64,000 bases of DNA from Chitinophaga sp. Lineage in GTDB: Bacteria; Bacteroidota; Bacteroidia; Chitinophagales; Chitinophagaceae. The stretch spans positions 62,001 through 126,000 of the forward strand of contig NZ_JAGHZS010000008.1 of assembly GCF_017745275.1 (NCBI RefSeq). Direction: 5' to 3'. The notes under the pieces are model-generated. The model did no database searches and was not told the origin of the DNA. It worked only from the letters and a program-made list of their open reading frames with translations. Below, piece after piece: positions 52,625 to 60,622 of the stretch; position 1 is the stretch's first letter; each line of letters opens with the position of its first letter. The position numbers and the translations under genes are program-made.

Positions 52625-52984
52625 TTATTTGCATAATCTGGCTTTTGCTTCTTCTACATCTGCTACAAAATTAATCCGGCCTGCTTTATTGCTCTCATAT
52701 ATAAAGTCTTTCAAAGCCTTGCTGCTGTACTTCTCAAAGTTGCCTACTATCGCTAGCTTCATTTGATAAGTAGAAAACTTCTGCAAAATTTCTCCGGCAA
52801 TACCTGTTCTTAAATCAAAGAATTCAGGTGTAATTTGCTGTTCCTGTAAAATGATACCCACGGCGCCCTGATAACCACAATTGCCTAATATATCCAGGGC
52901 GTCATCTGGATGGTTCACTACAATCTGATCTGATGCTATTGTTGCAATTCCTTTACTGTTAATGATGGTCAATGTTATTTCCAT
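52625..52984 (-). CDS. DUF4180 domain protein
   Basis: 119 aa, cytoplasmic, alpha/beta. DALDILGNCGYQGAVGIILQEQQITPEFFDLRTGIAGEILQ and the end IYESNKAGRINFVADVEEA fit DUF4180, a small uncharacterised family often near regulators. No operon partner; a 43-bp gap precedes the next minus-strand gene. Confidence 0.82.
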   Translation of the reverse strand: MEITLTIINSKGIATIASDQIVVNHPDDALDILGNCGYQGAVGIILQEQQITPEFFDLRTGIAGEILQKFSTYQMKLAIVGNFEKYSSKALKDFIYESNKAGRINFVADVEEAKARLCK

Positions 52985-53027
52985 GCTATAAATGCTAAAA
53001 ACTATTGATTATTTCACAAACACCCTA

Positions 53028-53765
53028 CTAAAAGTCAATTTCCCTGCTCCATCTAAAATTGAACACGCCCAACTTTGCGAGGATAGCTACTATCACGGCC
53101 GCTATCAGTAACGGCATGATCCATATGGTCCGTTTATACTGTTCCGGCAGATTCTTATTCCGGTAGGTTTTTAATACACCCCAAACCAGCAGGCTGATTA
53201 ACAATACACCACTTGCTACTACTGCTATTTTATTTTCTACAAACCGGATGACCGCCATTAATACGATAGCCGCTACGCCAGTTACCCACCTGAAACGCTC
53301 CAGCAACGAGCGTTCGGATTCCTCAGAAAATGGTAAGAATTGTAAAAGTTTTGCCTCCAGTTCTGCCATCCGTTCCATTCCGGCAGGTATTTGAATGATA
53401 TCCTCTGCCGACATACCACGAATAGTAATAACACCCGTGGCATCTTTACTGATAGCAGAAATTTCAAGGCGGTTCAACGATAGATCCGGTGTATCATCCT
53501 GTTTTCTGACAACAGTATCTTCATCTATTTCAATTGTAAAACTGTCGTATAATCTTTTCCGGTTTCTCAACCCACGATAAATGCTGATACCCACTGCGGC
53601 CAACATCACCGGCAAAACGAATAAAGCGGTCCTAACATCAGATCCATCGCCGTAATTTACTACCAGTACCACGATCAGGCCGAACAACATCGCTGGTACA
53701 AACCGGGTAAGTGTTTGTTTCCTGATAACGGCAAAGCCTTCCTGTTGTGTTTTAAATACCTCCAT
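53028..53765 (-). CDS. Unknown membrane protein with PH-like soluble segment
   Basis: 245 aa from the ATG at 53765 (the frame is open 14 codons upstream). Four hydrophobic segments are grouped in two pairs (about residues 20-55 and 155-225). Between them is a soluble part with YDSFTIEIDEDTVVRKQDD and SLNRLEISAISKDATGVITI, which looks like a membrane-bound PH-type domain of unknown-function families. No catalytic motif seen. Confidence 0.6.
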   Translation of the reverse strand: MEVFKTQQEGFAVIRKQTLTRFVPAMLFGLIVVLVVNYGDGSDVRTALFVLPVMLAAVGISIYRGLRNRKRLYDSFTIEIDEDTVVRKQDDTPDLSLNRLEISAISKDATGVITIRGMSAEDIIQIPAGMERMAELEAKLLQFLPFSEESERSLLERFRWVTGVAAIVLMAVIRFVENKIAVVASGVLLISLLVWGVLKTYRNKNLPEQYKRTIWIMPLLIAAVIVAILAKLGVFNFRWSREIDF

Positions 53766-53806
53766 AGTAGCAACAAAATAATATAATATTCCTTGCAAAG
53801 GAAGCA

Positions 53807-53833
53807 AAAAAGACAGGACAGGCCTGCCTTTTT
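53807..53833 (-). terminator. Terminator of the deacetylase/DoxX operon
   Basis: 11-nt arms 53807-53817 / 53823-53833 (AAAAAGACAGG, one mismatch), 5-nt loop, minus-strand T-run, placed directly after the deacetylase stop. Confidence 0.75.
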
Positions 53834-53835
53834 AT

Positions 53836-54783
53836 TTATTCTCTGATCGTGCTTTTATCCGCCAGCGCCATCTTTGCGATATCATCTTTTCGCTTAAACA
53901 CCACACCCGGATGCTGTTTCATATAGGTTAGCAGTTCGCTCGTCGCTTTCACCAGTTGCGGAGTACCGCCTATACGATCATGGAAACTAATCGACATCAT
54001 ACGGCGCCGGTGAGCAGCTTCTTCATACAGTTGATCAAACTCCATCTTTACCTGTTGCAGGAACTGGTCGGACGAAAACCATTGCCCCGCTACCAGCTGG
54101 ATATCATTACAGCGCAGCGTATATGGTACTACCACAAAATCAACGTTATTCACTTTGGTTATAAACGGTTCATCGCGGCTCAAATCATCGATGTGATAGA
54201 GGAATCCCAACTCCTGCAATATGTTCAGTGTGTTTTCTCCACGGCGCATCCAGTTGGCGTTGTAGCCTACGGGCGTTACGCCGGTAGCCTTTCTTACTGC
54301 TTCCATTCCATCCAGTATAAATCGTTTTTCATCTTCATAGGGCAGCATGTATTGTGAAGCCCAGTCGCGGCCATGGGCAGCGGCTTCATGGCCGCGTTGT
54401 ACAATCTCCCTTGCCAGCGCCGGGTGTTTTTCTACCGCGCTGCCCACCATATGGGAAGTAACTTTAATGCCGTGTTTATCCCAGTTATCCAGCATGCGGG
54501 GAATGCCCTCTTTGTAGCCGTACTCGTACCAGGTGGCGGCAGGCAGGTCTCTATATCCCCGGGGCATATTTCGCGGAAAAGGACTTTCGGGATTATCATC
54601 TGGCTGGCCGCCGGCTTCAAACTGCATGGATACAGATACGATGAGGCGGGAACCATCGGCCCAGTGCCGGCCCGATGCCGGAGAGGGCTGTGGCGCCGAT
54701 TGAGCCATTACCTTAGCCGGGCTTACCATACCGGCCAATCCAACCAGGCCGGCTGTTTTCAGGAATTCTTTTCTTGTAGCCAT
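53836..54783 (-). CDS. Polysaccharide deacetylase / PuuE-like exported protein
   Basis: 315 aa. A twin-arginine-like leader (ATRKEFLKTAGLVGLAGM, with one Arg and a Lys) ends near VMAQ. The NodB-type barrel resembles allantoinase PuuE-like proteins rather than classic chitin deacetylases: motif 1 has SVSMQFEAGG instead of TFDDG, and the His-rich motif 2 is GHEAAAHGRDW. A metal-dependent hydrolysis of an amide bond is plausible, but the changed Asp makes the substrate uncertain. The DoxX gene precedes it and overlaps by one base. Confidence 0.82.
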   Translation of the reverse strand: MATRKEFLKTAGLVGLAGMVSPAKVMAQSAPQPSPASGRHWADGSRLIVSVSMQFEAGGQPDDNPESPFPRNMPRGYRDLPAATWYEYGYKEGIPRMLDNWDKHGIKVTSHMVGSAVEKHPALAREIVQRGHEAAAHGRDWASQYMLPYEDEKRFILDGMEAVRKATGVTPVGYNANWMRRGENTLNILQELGFLYHIDDLSRDEPFITKVNNVDFVVVPYTLRCNDIQLVAGQWFSSDQFLQQVKMEFDQLYEEAAHRRRMMSISFHDRIGGTPQLVKATSELLTYMKQHPGVVFKRKDDIAKMALADKSTIRE

Positions 54784-55181
54784 TATTTTTTTATGAGATG
54801 ATCAACTGCAAGGGTGTTGTATTGAATAAAAGCCAGTAGCCCGGCAAAAAAAACGGCATGAATGAGCTGTGAAGGGAGTGCCTCCCAATTTTCTATCAGG
54901 GTGGTACCGAAAATCAATAGCAGCATAACGATACCTCCACCGATCAGGGAAACACGGGTAAATAGTCCGAGCAGCAGTAACGCGCCGATAATAAATTCCG
55001 CTACCGGTAAGGCATAACTGAAGGGAACAACCAAAGGTGCGGGCAACATGGATTTTTCAAAGCTCTTTACCATCCAGGCACTGAAGCCATTTAATTTAGG
55101 GAGCCTTACCAAACCGTGGCCGAACATGCTGGCAGCTACTGATAGCCGGAGCAATAAGAATACAATTGCGTTATTTTCCAT
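54783..55181 (-). CDS. DoxX family membrane protein
   Basis: 132 aa from the ATG at 55181 (MENNAIVFLLLRLSV); an ATG at 55199 is also in frame, but the candidate -7 element (55209-55202) would then leave that codon outside the mRNA. Four hydrophobic segments with SVAASMFGHGLVRLPKL and ALLLLGLFTRVSLIGGGI match DoxX/DoxD-like proteins, which are linked to quinone reactions or oxidative stress. It overlaps the deacetylase gene by one base (TAATG). Confidence 0.82.
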   Translation of the reverse strand: MENNAIVFLLLRLSVAASMFGHGLVRLPKLNGFSAWMVKSFEKSMLPAPLVVPFSYALPVAEFIIGALLLLGLFTRVSLIGGGIVMLLLIFGTTLIENWEALPSQLIHAVFFAGLLAFIQYNTLAVDHLIKK

Positions 55182-55201
55182 TTTGTCTGTTTTTTGCATT
55201 A

Positions 55202-55263
55202 CAAAGATCGAGGTGAATTGTACAAATAAAACTGTACATTTTTAGGATCATTCTGTATTTTTG
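55202..55263. promoter_or_regulatory. Divergent promoter region with two TGTACA sites
   Basis: On the minus strand the sequence GATCTTTG (55209-55202) is a near-consensus -7. On the plus strand TATTTTTG (55256-55263) is a full -7 match, only 6 nt before the AraC ATG. Two TGTACA hexamers (55219-55224 and 55233-55238, 14 bp apart) overlap the likely -33 regions of both and may be the AraC-type regulator's binding sites (inference). Confidence 0.5.
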
Positions 55264-55268
55264 CAGGT

Positions 55269-56111
55269 ATGATACAAGAAAACTTATATCAGCCTTTTGA
55301 GATCGAATACCGGGAATGCAGTGAATGCCCGATAGATCCTCATAAGCACAATTTCTTTGAACTGGTATACATTGTAGAAGGCAGCGGCATACAGTGTGTT
55401 AACAAAAACCAATTGCCTTACAGTCCGGGTAAACTGTTCCTGGTAATGCCGCAGGACTGTCATTCATTTGATGTAAAGGAGAGTACCAAGTTCTTCTTCA
55501 TCCGTTTCAACAACATTTACCTTCAACATCATAAAGAATGGATACAGCAACTGGAATTCATTTTCCAGCACACCAATCATATGCCAGGCTGTATTTTAAA
55601 AAACAAAAACGACAAACCCCTGGTAAAAGCGTTGGTGGAGGCGCTGATCCGGGAGCTGGTGAACCAGCAGCCCTATCACCGGGAGATGGCGCAACAAATC
55701 GTGAATACCATGATCATGATTATTGCGAGGAACATTATACTGCAGATGCCGGAGCAACCCAAACATCCTGCAAAGCAGGATGCTTCCCTGAATATACTAC
55801 ATTATATACATGAAAATATTTATTCTCCGGAGAAGCTGCGCGCAGAGCAGATTGCAGCGAATTTTAATATTTCACCTACTTATCTAAGTGAATATTTTAA
55901 GCGAAATAATGGCGATAGCTTACAGCAATATATTACCCAATATAAATTAAAGCTGGTGGAAGCGCGATTGCAGTACAGCAGTATGCGGGTAGGAGAAATT
56001 GCTGATGAACTGGGCTTTACAGACGAAAGCCATCTTAACAGGATGTTTAAAAAGTATAAAGGAGTAAATCCATCTGCCTATAGAAAAGAATTACAGGCAA
56101 CCGCTAATTAA
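55269..56111 (+). CDS. AraC family transcriptional regulator
   Basis: 280 aa. A cupin N-terminus (PHKHNFFELVYIVEGSG, then LPYSPGKLFLVMPQDCHSF) probably senses a small ligand. The two C-terminal helix-turn-helix motifs are EQIAANFNISPTYLSEYF and VGEIADELGFTDESHLNRMF. The gene is divergent from DoxX-deacetylase, so it probably controls that operon and itself. The -7 box is so close to the ATG that the mRNA may be nearly leaderless. Confidence 0.92.
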   Translation: MIQENLYQPFEIEYRECSECPIDPHKHNFFELVYIVEGSGIQCVNKNQLPYSPGKLFLVMPQDCHSFDVKESTKFFFIRFNNIYLQHHKEWIQQLEFIFQHTNHMPGCILKNKNDKPLVKALVEALIRELVNQQPYHREMAQQIVNTMIMIIARNIILQMPEQPKHPAKQDASLNILHYIHENIYSPEKLRAEQIAANFNISPTYLSEYFKRNNGDSLQQYITQYKLKLVEARLQYSSMRVGEIADELGFTDESHLNRMFKKYKGVNPSAYRKELQATAN

Positions 56112-56122
56112 AGCATAAATAA

Positions 56123-56156
56123 AAAAAGCGCCCCGCTTCACAGTGGGGCGCTTTTT
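56123..56156. terminator. Bidirectional terminator between AraC and the 93-aa gene
   Basis: 12-nt arms AAAAAGCGCCCC (56123-56134) / GGGGCGCTTTTT (56145-56156), 10-nt loop. Confidence 0.93.
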
Positions 56157-56173
56157 AAAAGAGATCATAAATA

Positions 56174-56455
56174 CTATTCTTCATCTTCTTCGTCTTCTCC
56201 ATCATCTTCCAGCCACTCCATGTAAGAGTAGTACCAGTCTTCCAGCTGCTCCAGCAGTTCCTGTTTCTTTTCTGGTGCATTTTTGTAGAATTCTTCTACA
56301 TTATCAATTTCATGAACGATATCGATGTAGGCAGTTTCTTCATCTTCTTCTACACGTTTAGCAAAGAAGCGGGGTTTTTCCGTATGAAAAATATATTCAT
56401 TTTCCGGATCTGTTACAGGATCATCTGCAATCAGAAATTTAGGTAACTGTGCCAT
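56174..56455 (-). CDS. Small acidic protein
   Basis: 93 aa. It begins with a globular-looking part (FLIADDPVTDPENEYIFHT) and ends in a strongly acidic tail (EDDGEDEEDEE). No signal or membrane segment. The tail could keep it soluble or interact with basic partners such as ribosomal proteins; this is inference. The frame is well placed between two terminators, so I regard it as real. Confidence 0.7.
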   Translation of the reverse strand: MAQLPKFLIADDPVTDPENEYIFHTEKPRFFAKRVEEDEETAYIDIVHEIDNVEEFYKNAPEKKQELLEQLEDWYYSYMEWLEDDGEDEEDEE

Positions 56456-56600
56456 AAGGAGTTATTTACTTTTTATGATGTTGTTCGCGTTTAAGAATTA
56501 CAAAGCTATTGATAAATTACCTTACAAAAAACATACACGAAGAATGAATAAATTTATAGAGAAAATTTCACATCTTTATAGTCGTTAAAACCCATACCAT

Positions 56601-57188
56601 ATGCAAGAATATTGGATCAGATGGGAATATTGGATGCAGCAGCAGGCCCCACGACTGCTTAACATCCTTCATCCCGGCGTCACCTTTGAAGTGGTGGAGT
56701 CACTTGAAAAACTAATAGGAACCGCGTTGCCGGCCTCTTTCAAAGCATTTTATGCTATTCATAACGGGCAACAAAAAGCCAGGGCAGGCCTGGTAGATGC
56801 AGATCAGTTACTGAGCATGGAAGATATTATTTCGCAGTGGCAGCACTGGAAAGATCAGTTGGATGCCGGCAATTTCACCTGGCATGATACACCCATCCTC
56901 GCTACACCTGATACGGGCATTAAAAACGACTGGTGGAATCCGCTCTGGATCCCTTTTACCAGTGATGGCTTTGGCAACCACCTCTGTATAGACCTGGATC
57001 CTGCACCCCATGGCACACGCGGACAAGTGATCAGCTTATGGCACGATGATGGTCACCGCGCCATTGAAGCCCCCTCCTTCGAAGCCTGGCTGCAGCAGTA
57101 TATCAGTGACCTCGAAAAAGGAGAATACATTTTTGTGAAGAAATGGGGCATTGTACATAAAGATACTTTCCTGAACTACAACGATTGA
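56601..57188 (+). CDS. SMI1/KNR4 family protein
   Basis: 195 aa. The SMI1/KNR4 fold is seen in LEKLIGTALPASFKAFYAIHNGQ and the segment LWIPFTSDGFGNHLCIDLDP followed by EAPSFEAWLQQYISDL. Members often act as immunity proteins against polymorphic toxins, but many are stand-alone with unknown roles; no toxin gene lies next to it. Its last 13 bases overlap the convergent AraC gene. Confidence 0.85.
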   Translation: MQEYWIRWEYWMQQQAPRLLNILHPGVTFEVVESLEKLIGTALPASFKAFYAIHNGQQKARAGLVDADQLLSMEDIISQWQHWKDQLDAGNFTWHDTPILATPDTGIKNDWWNPLWIPFTSDGFGNHLCIDLDPAPHGTRGQVISLWHDDGHRAIEAPSFEAWLQQYISDLEKGEYIFVKKWGIVHKDTFLNYND

Positions 57189-58171
57189 TAATTGACCGGC
57201 GTACTACCTGTCCACCGTTTAAAGGCTCTCGTGAAAGCACTCAACTCATTATAGCCTAACATCCATGAAATATCTTTCAAAGGATAATTACCTGAAGAAA
57301 TGTAATACACCGCCAGTGAACGTCTTACCTCATCTGCAATATCCTGGTACTTTACACCTTCCTCTTTTAGTTTCCGTTGCAAACTGCGCGGGCTGATATT
57401 GAAGTTGGCAGCCATATCATTCAGAGACGAAACTCCCAGGTATGAATTTGCCAGCAGGTAGTTATAAATCCTGTTCTTTAACGTATGTGGCTGTGCCTCC
57501 GGCTGAGGCATACTGCTGACCTTTTGCAGTAATAGGCTCTGTAGCTCATAATTGGCCGTTAGTAGCGGTTCATCCCAATATTTGATATCAAACACCAGCT
57601 CATACTCTCCTGCGCGTTTTGCCGGCTTACAACGAAAAACACGCTCATACGCTACAGGATCCGGAACCCGGTAAGCCAGGTATACTGCCTGGGGCACTAT
57701 TTTTTCCAACAGTAGTCCATCCAGTTCGTGAATAATTACTACCATCAGTACATCTATTAATTGCCGGAAAGCATAAGGAGGCGTAGGCCCCTGATCAATG
57801 GTGGGTATCAGCGCTACATGAAAGGTTTTAGTACTACGATGTATTTCTATCCGGCACTGATCTGTAACATGGTGGGTAAGCGCCGCAGCATGTGTCAATG
57901 CTTCTCCTACTGTAGCACTGCTTTGTATAATTTGTCCTACCGTTCCTAATGCAGCCGGCTGCAGTGACTCTCCGAAATGAAGGCCAAAGAGCGGATCATT
58001 CGTTAACCGGCTGGCATTTAACCACAAATCCTGCAATTGCTGCGCCGTCACCGATGGTGAATTTTCCTTTTTTAGCAATGCCAGATCAATACCCGCCAGC
58101 TTACACAACTGTGCCGCATCCACATCACGCTGCACAGCATAAGCGATCATACTTAATACTAACTTATTCAT
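57176..58171 (-). CDS. AraC family regulator with arabinose-binding-like N-terminus
   Basis: 331 aa. The N-terminal region (KLAGIDLALLKKENSPSVTAQQLQDLWLN, HFGESLQPAALGTVGQIIQSS) fits the Arabinose_bd type of OruR/MmsR relatives. The C-terminal HTH pair is LNDMAANFNISPRSLQRKLKE and ISWMLGYNELSAFTRAFKRW. It is divergent from an NTF2-like gene and likely regulates it. Ligand unknown. Confidence 0.92.
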   Translation of the reverse strand: MNKLVLSMIAYAVQRDVDAAQLCKLAGIDLALLKKENSPSVTAQQLQDLWLNASRLTNDPLFGLHFGESLQPAALGTVGQIIQSSATVGEALTHAAALTHHVTDQCRIEIHRSTKTFHVALIPTIDQGPTPPYAFRQLIDVLMVVIIHELDGLLLEKIVPQAVYLAYRVPDPVAYERVFRCKPAKRAGEYELVFDIKYWDEPLLTANYELQSLLLQKVSSMPQPEAQPHTLKNRIYNYLLANSYLGVSSLNDMAANFNISPRSLQRKLKEEGVKYQDIADEVRRSLAVYYISSGNYPLKDISWMLGYNELSAFTRAFKRWTGSTPVNYQSL

Positions 58172-58316
58172 ACTATAAAGGTATTCATCTCCCTGTTCAC
58201 AAAAAACAACCTGGCGTCAAATGGTAAGTAATTGTCGCGTAAAGGTAAATGATTAAACTGCCATGGAAAGTAGCTTTGCATTATCAATTCATCAACAAAC
58301 CTAAAAAGATAAACAT

Positions 58317-58712
58317 ATGGAACAGCAAACCTTACAAGTAGTCACCGAATTCGTAAATGCCGTACAGCAGGTAAATCTCGAAAAAATTGGTGCATTATTA
58401 CACCCTGATATCAGTTGGGAGCAGCCGGGCACCAATCGTTTCTCCGGTACTAAGAACTCCAGTGGCGAAGTATTCCAGATGGTAGGCGGTATGTTTGAAG
58501 TATCACAAAATACGATGTCGCTGTCTGACATTAAAACCATTGCCGTAAATGGTGATCAGGCTTCTGTAGTGCTCACCTGGAAAGCCAGCAGACCAGGCGC
58601 CGAATTACACACGGATAACGTAGACGTGTATACGGTGAAAGACGGTCAGATAATCGCTGCTAAAATATATGCCGCAGATATCCAACAGGAAAACACTTTC
58701 TGGGGAAACTAA
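58317..58712 (+). CDS. NTF2-like/SnoaL-type protein
   Basis: 131 aa. The cone-shaped NTF2-like fold is suggested by VTEFVNAVQQVNLEKIGALLHPDISWEQPG, TIAVNGDQASVVLTWKA and the last strand VDVYTVKDGQIIAAKIYA. Such proteins range from isomerases to ligand binders; no catalytic residue can be fixed. It is divergent from the AraC regulator, its likely controller, and ends in a strong terminator. Confidence 0.85.
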   Translation: MEQQTLQVVTEFVNAVQQVNLEKIGALLHPDISWEQPGTNRFSGTKNSSGEVFQMVGGMFEVSQNTMSLSDIKTIAVNGDQASVVLTWKASRPGAELHTDNVDVYTVKDGQIIAAKIYAADIQQENTFWGN

Positions 58713-58730
58713 TGAAACTTAATACGGGAA

Positions 58731-58768
58731 ACGCCTTCCGGACAACGGGCCGTCCGGAAGGCGTTTTA
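58731..58768. terminator. Intrinsic terminator between NTF2-like and Cys-motif genes
   Basis: Perfect 13-nt arms ACGCCTTCCGGAC (58731-58743) / GTCCGGAAGGCGT (58752-58764) with 8-nt loop and T-run, between convergent genes. Confidence 0.95.
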
Positions 58769-58785
58769 TTTTTAACAGTATTTAT

Positions 58786-59109
58786 TTAGAAAAACAGGAA
58801 TTTCGTAGCGGTCACCGTGCCAATGGCTAATCCCGCCGCGATCACCATGGCAGGCATGCGCTGATGCCGTGGAGGCACCGGCGGCATCAGTGCCCGGTGT
58901 AACTGCGTGTCCATGAAGCGACCGCAAATACTTCCCCTACCGTTAGCGACAACGGTAAAAATTTCAGCATCAGATAATAAGGAGAAATCAACTACCGTTT
59001 TGTTACAGCTACTACAGTGCATCCCTGCCGCAGTGCGGGTCATTTGATTCCAATCCTCGTTGCAAGGTGTAGGAACAGATAGATACAGACCTTTAATCGT
59101 TGACTTCAT
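58786..59109 (-). CDS. Small Cys-motif membrane-anchored protein
   Basis: 107 aa. The N-terminal 65 residues carry CNEDWNQM, HCSSCNKTVVDFSLLSDAEI and GSICGRFMDTQL. This Cys pattern (single Cys, CxxC, single Cys) recurs in small Bacteroidota proteins and may bind a metal or form disulfides. A C-terminal hydrophobic segment (AMVIAAGLAIGTVTATKFLFF) anchors it in the membrane. Function unknown; no operon partner. Confidence 0.7.
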   Translation of the reverse strand: MKSTIKGLYLSVPTPCNEDWNQMTRTAAGMHCSSCNKTVVDFSLLSDAEIFTVVANGRGSICGRFMDTQLHRALMPPVPPRHQRMPAMVIAAGLAIGTVTATKFLFF

Positions 59110-59298
59110 AGGTACGGGTTACCGGATATGAATATACGAAATAAAACGAACTCAAAGAGGGGAAAATCCCCGGTATACCTACTCCATACAGCAAAAACAT
59201 ATCTGTAAAAGACTGGCCTTCATATAACAATTGATATGGCATTATTGTTGAAATTATCCCAGGTAGAGATTATTTTCTTAACATTAAACATAACAAAT

Positions 59299-59598
59299 AT
59301 GAAAACGCCAAAACAGATCTTGTTTGCTGCTACCCTGGGCGTAGTAATGTCAATAGCCGCAGGCTCCGCTTCCTACGCACAAGGCATCGACAGCACCGCA
59401 AAGAAAATTGGTCATAAAACCGCTTCCATCGCCGTAAAAGGCGCCTCTGCCGTGGCCGACAAAATATATAAAGGCAAAGAAGGACCCAACGGCGAAACCG
59501 TTTACATCAACAGGAAAGACCAGAAATACATTGTAGATGATAAAGGGAAGAAAGTATACCTGAAAAAATCACAGATACATAACAAGAAGAAAAGCTGA
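59299..59598 (+). CDS. Small exported Lys-rich protein
   Basis: 99 aa from the ATG at 59299 (the frame is open to 59236). A signal peptide ends at SYA/Q. A helical middle (AKKIGHKTASIAVKGASAVADKIYKG) precedes the pattern G-x2-G-x3-Y-x-N-x10-D-x-GKKVYL (GPNGETVYINRKDQKYIVDD), which resembles a basic adaptor-type beta-hairpin. Lys content is high. Likely periplasmic or surface-associated; role unknown. A strong terminator follows. Confidence 0.68.
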   Translation: MKTPKQILFAATLGVVMSIAAGSASYAQGIDSTAKKIGHKTASIAVKGASAVADKIYKGKEGPNGETVYINRKDQKYIVDDKGKKVYLKKSQIHNKKKS

Positions 59599-59616
59599 TT
59601 TTTCCATCTGAACATA

Positions 59617-59652
59617 GAAAAGGCCGCCACGCGTAACGCGTGACGGCCTTTT
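59617..59652. terminator. Bidirectional terminator between the Lys-rich and GNAT genes
   Basis: Stem AAAAGGCCG(C)CACGCGT paired with CGCGTGACGGCCTTTTT around a short AA loop, between convergent genes. Confidence 0.92.
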
Positions 59653-59666
59653 TATTTTTCACCAAA

Positions 59667-60206
59667 TTATCTACCTCGCTTTTCCTGTTGATAATCTTCC
59701 TCCAGGATGGCATACATAAAGTTGTCTGACCAACTACCGCGTATTGGCAATACCTTTCGCTTACGCCCCTCCTGCCGCATGCCGCATTTTTCCAATACCC
59801 TGGCAGATCCTGTATTATCCACCGCACATCCTGCCTCTATCCGATGCAATTGCAATTCCTCAAAAGCATATTGCAATATGCTACTCACCGCCTCCGTTGC
59901 CAGGCCTTGTCCCCACCAGGCTACATCCAACTTATACCATATCTCCGCACTACTAAAACGGGGTGTTTTAAACACCATGCCTATCAACCCAATAAATGCA
60001 CGTGTGTTCTTCAACGTTATACGCCATACTTTATGATCAGGATCTTTTAACCATCCCTCCACCACATCTGCAGTTACAGAAACAGACGCCGGAATACCCA
60101 GCGTATTGTATTCATCTGTTTCCGGCATACTATGCAGCCGGTGTATAGCAGGAATATCTGTGGTGGTAACCGGATGGAATAACATCCGGGAAGTAGTGAG
60201 TTCCAT
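59667..60206 (-). CDS. GNAT acetyltransferase, RimJ/RimL type
   Basis: 179 aa. RimL-like features are AEIWYKLDVAWWGQGLATEAVSSI (acetyl-CoA site Q/R-x2-G region) and LEKCGMRQEGRKRKVLPIRG. Members acetylate ribosomal or other N-termini or small amines; the substrate is not known here. It is divergent from the 108-aa gene. Confidence 0.9.
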   Translation of the reverse strand: MELTTSRMLFHPVTTTDIPAIHRLHSMPETDEYNTLGIPASVSVTADVVEGWLKDPDHKVWRITLKNTRAFIGLIGMVFKTPRFSSAEIWYKLDVAWWGQGLATEAVSSILQYAFEELQLHRIEAGCAVDNTGSARVLEKCGMRQEGRKRKVLPIRGSWSDNFMYAILEEDYQQEKRGR

Positions 60207-60292
60207 GTGTGCTAACCCATTTATACCGGGGCTGTATTATTACAAGATAACAATTGTTACGTATATTCATATCGTCATCAAATGCCCCGTTT

Positions 60293-60619
60293 ATGCAACT
60301 TACACCAGGCACCTGCTACCGGATAAATGCACACAATATTCCATCATTGCAACGCTTTGGCCCCTACGAATTTATTGTGTTACTCATTCACGCCAATGAC
60401 ACCTCCGACAGCGTTGTATTTGAATTCAGGAAAATACTGGGTGCAACCACTGCTGGGCAGGAAGCCGCCACCAGGCAAGCAGTTGAAGCACATGCCGATG
60501 GTGCTGAAGTAGATGACATTACAGGGAAAGCGCTCAACCTCCGTTCATTTGAAAAGGAAAGTGCCTTTCTTCAATGGATTGCTGCAGGCATTGCTACACC
60601 CTGCAACTGCCCGCAATAA
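60293..60619 (+). CDS. Small unknown protein
   Basis: 108 aa from the ATG at 60293 (MQLTPGTCYRIN); TTG-initiated extension to 60254 is unlikely. Soluble, mixed alpha/beta, with two Cys near the end (TPCNCPQ). No family recognised. It stops 3 bp before the convergent ABC permease gene. Confidence 0.55.
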   Translation: MQLTPGTCYRINAHNIPSLQRFGPYEFIVLLIHANDTSDSVVFEFRKILGATTAGQEAATRQAVEAHADGAEVDDITGKALNLRSFEKESAFLQWIAAGIATPCNCPQ

Positions 60620-60622
60620 TAT

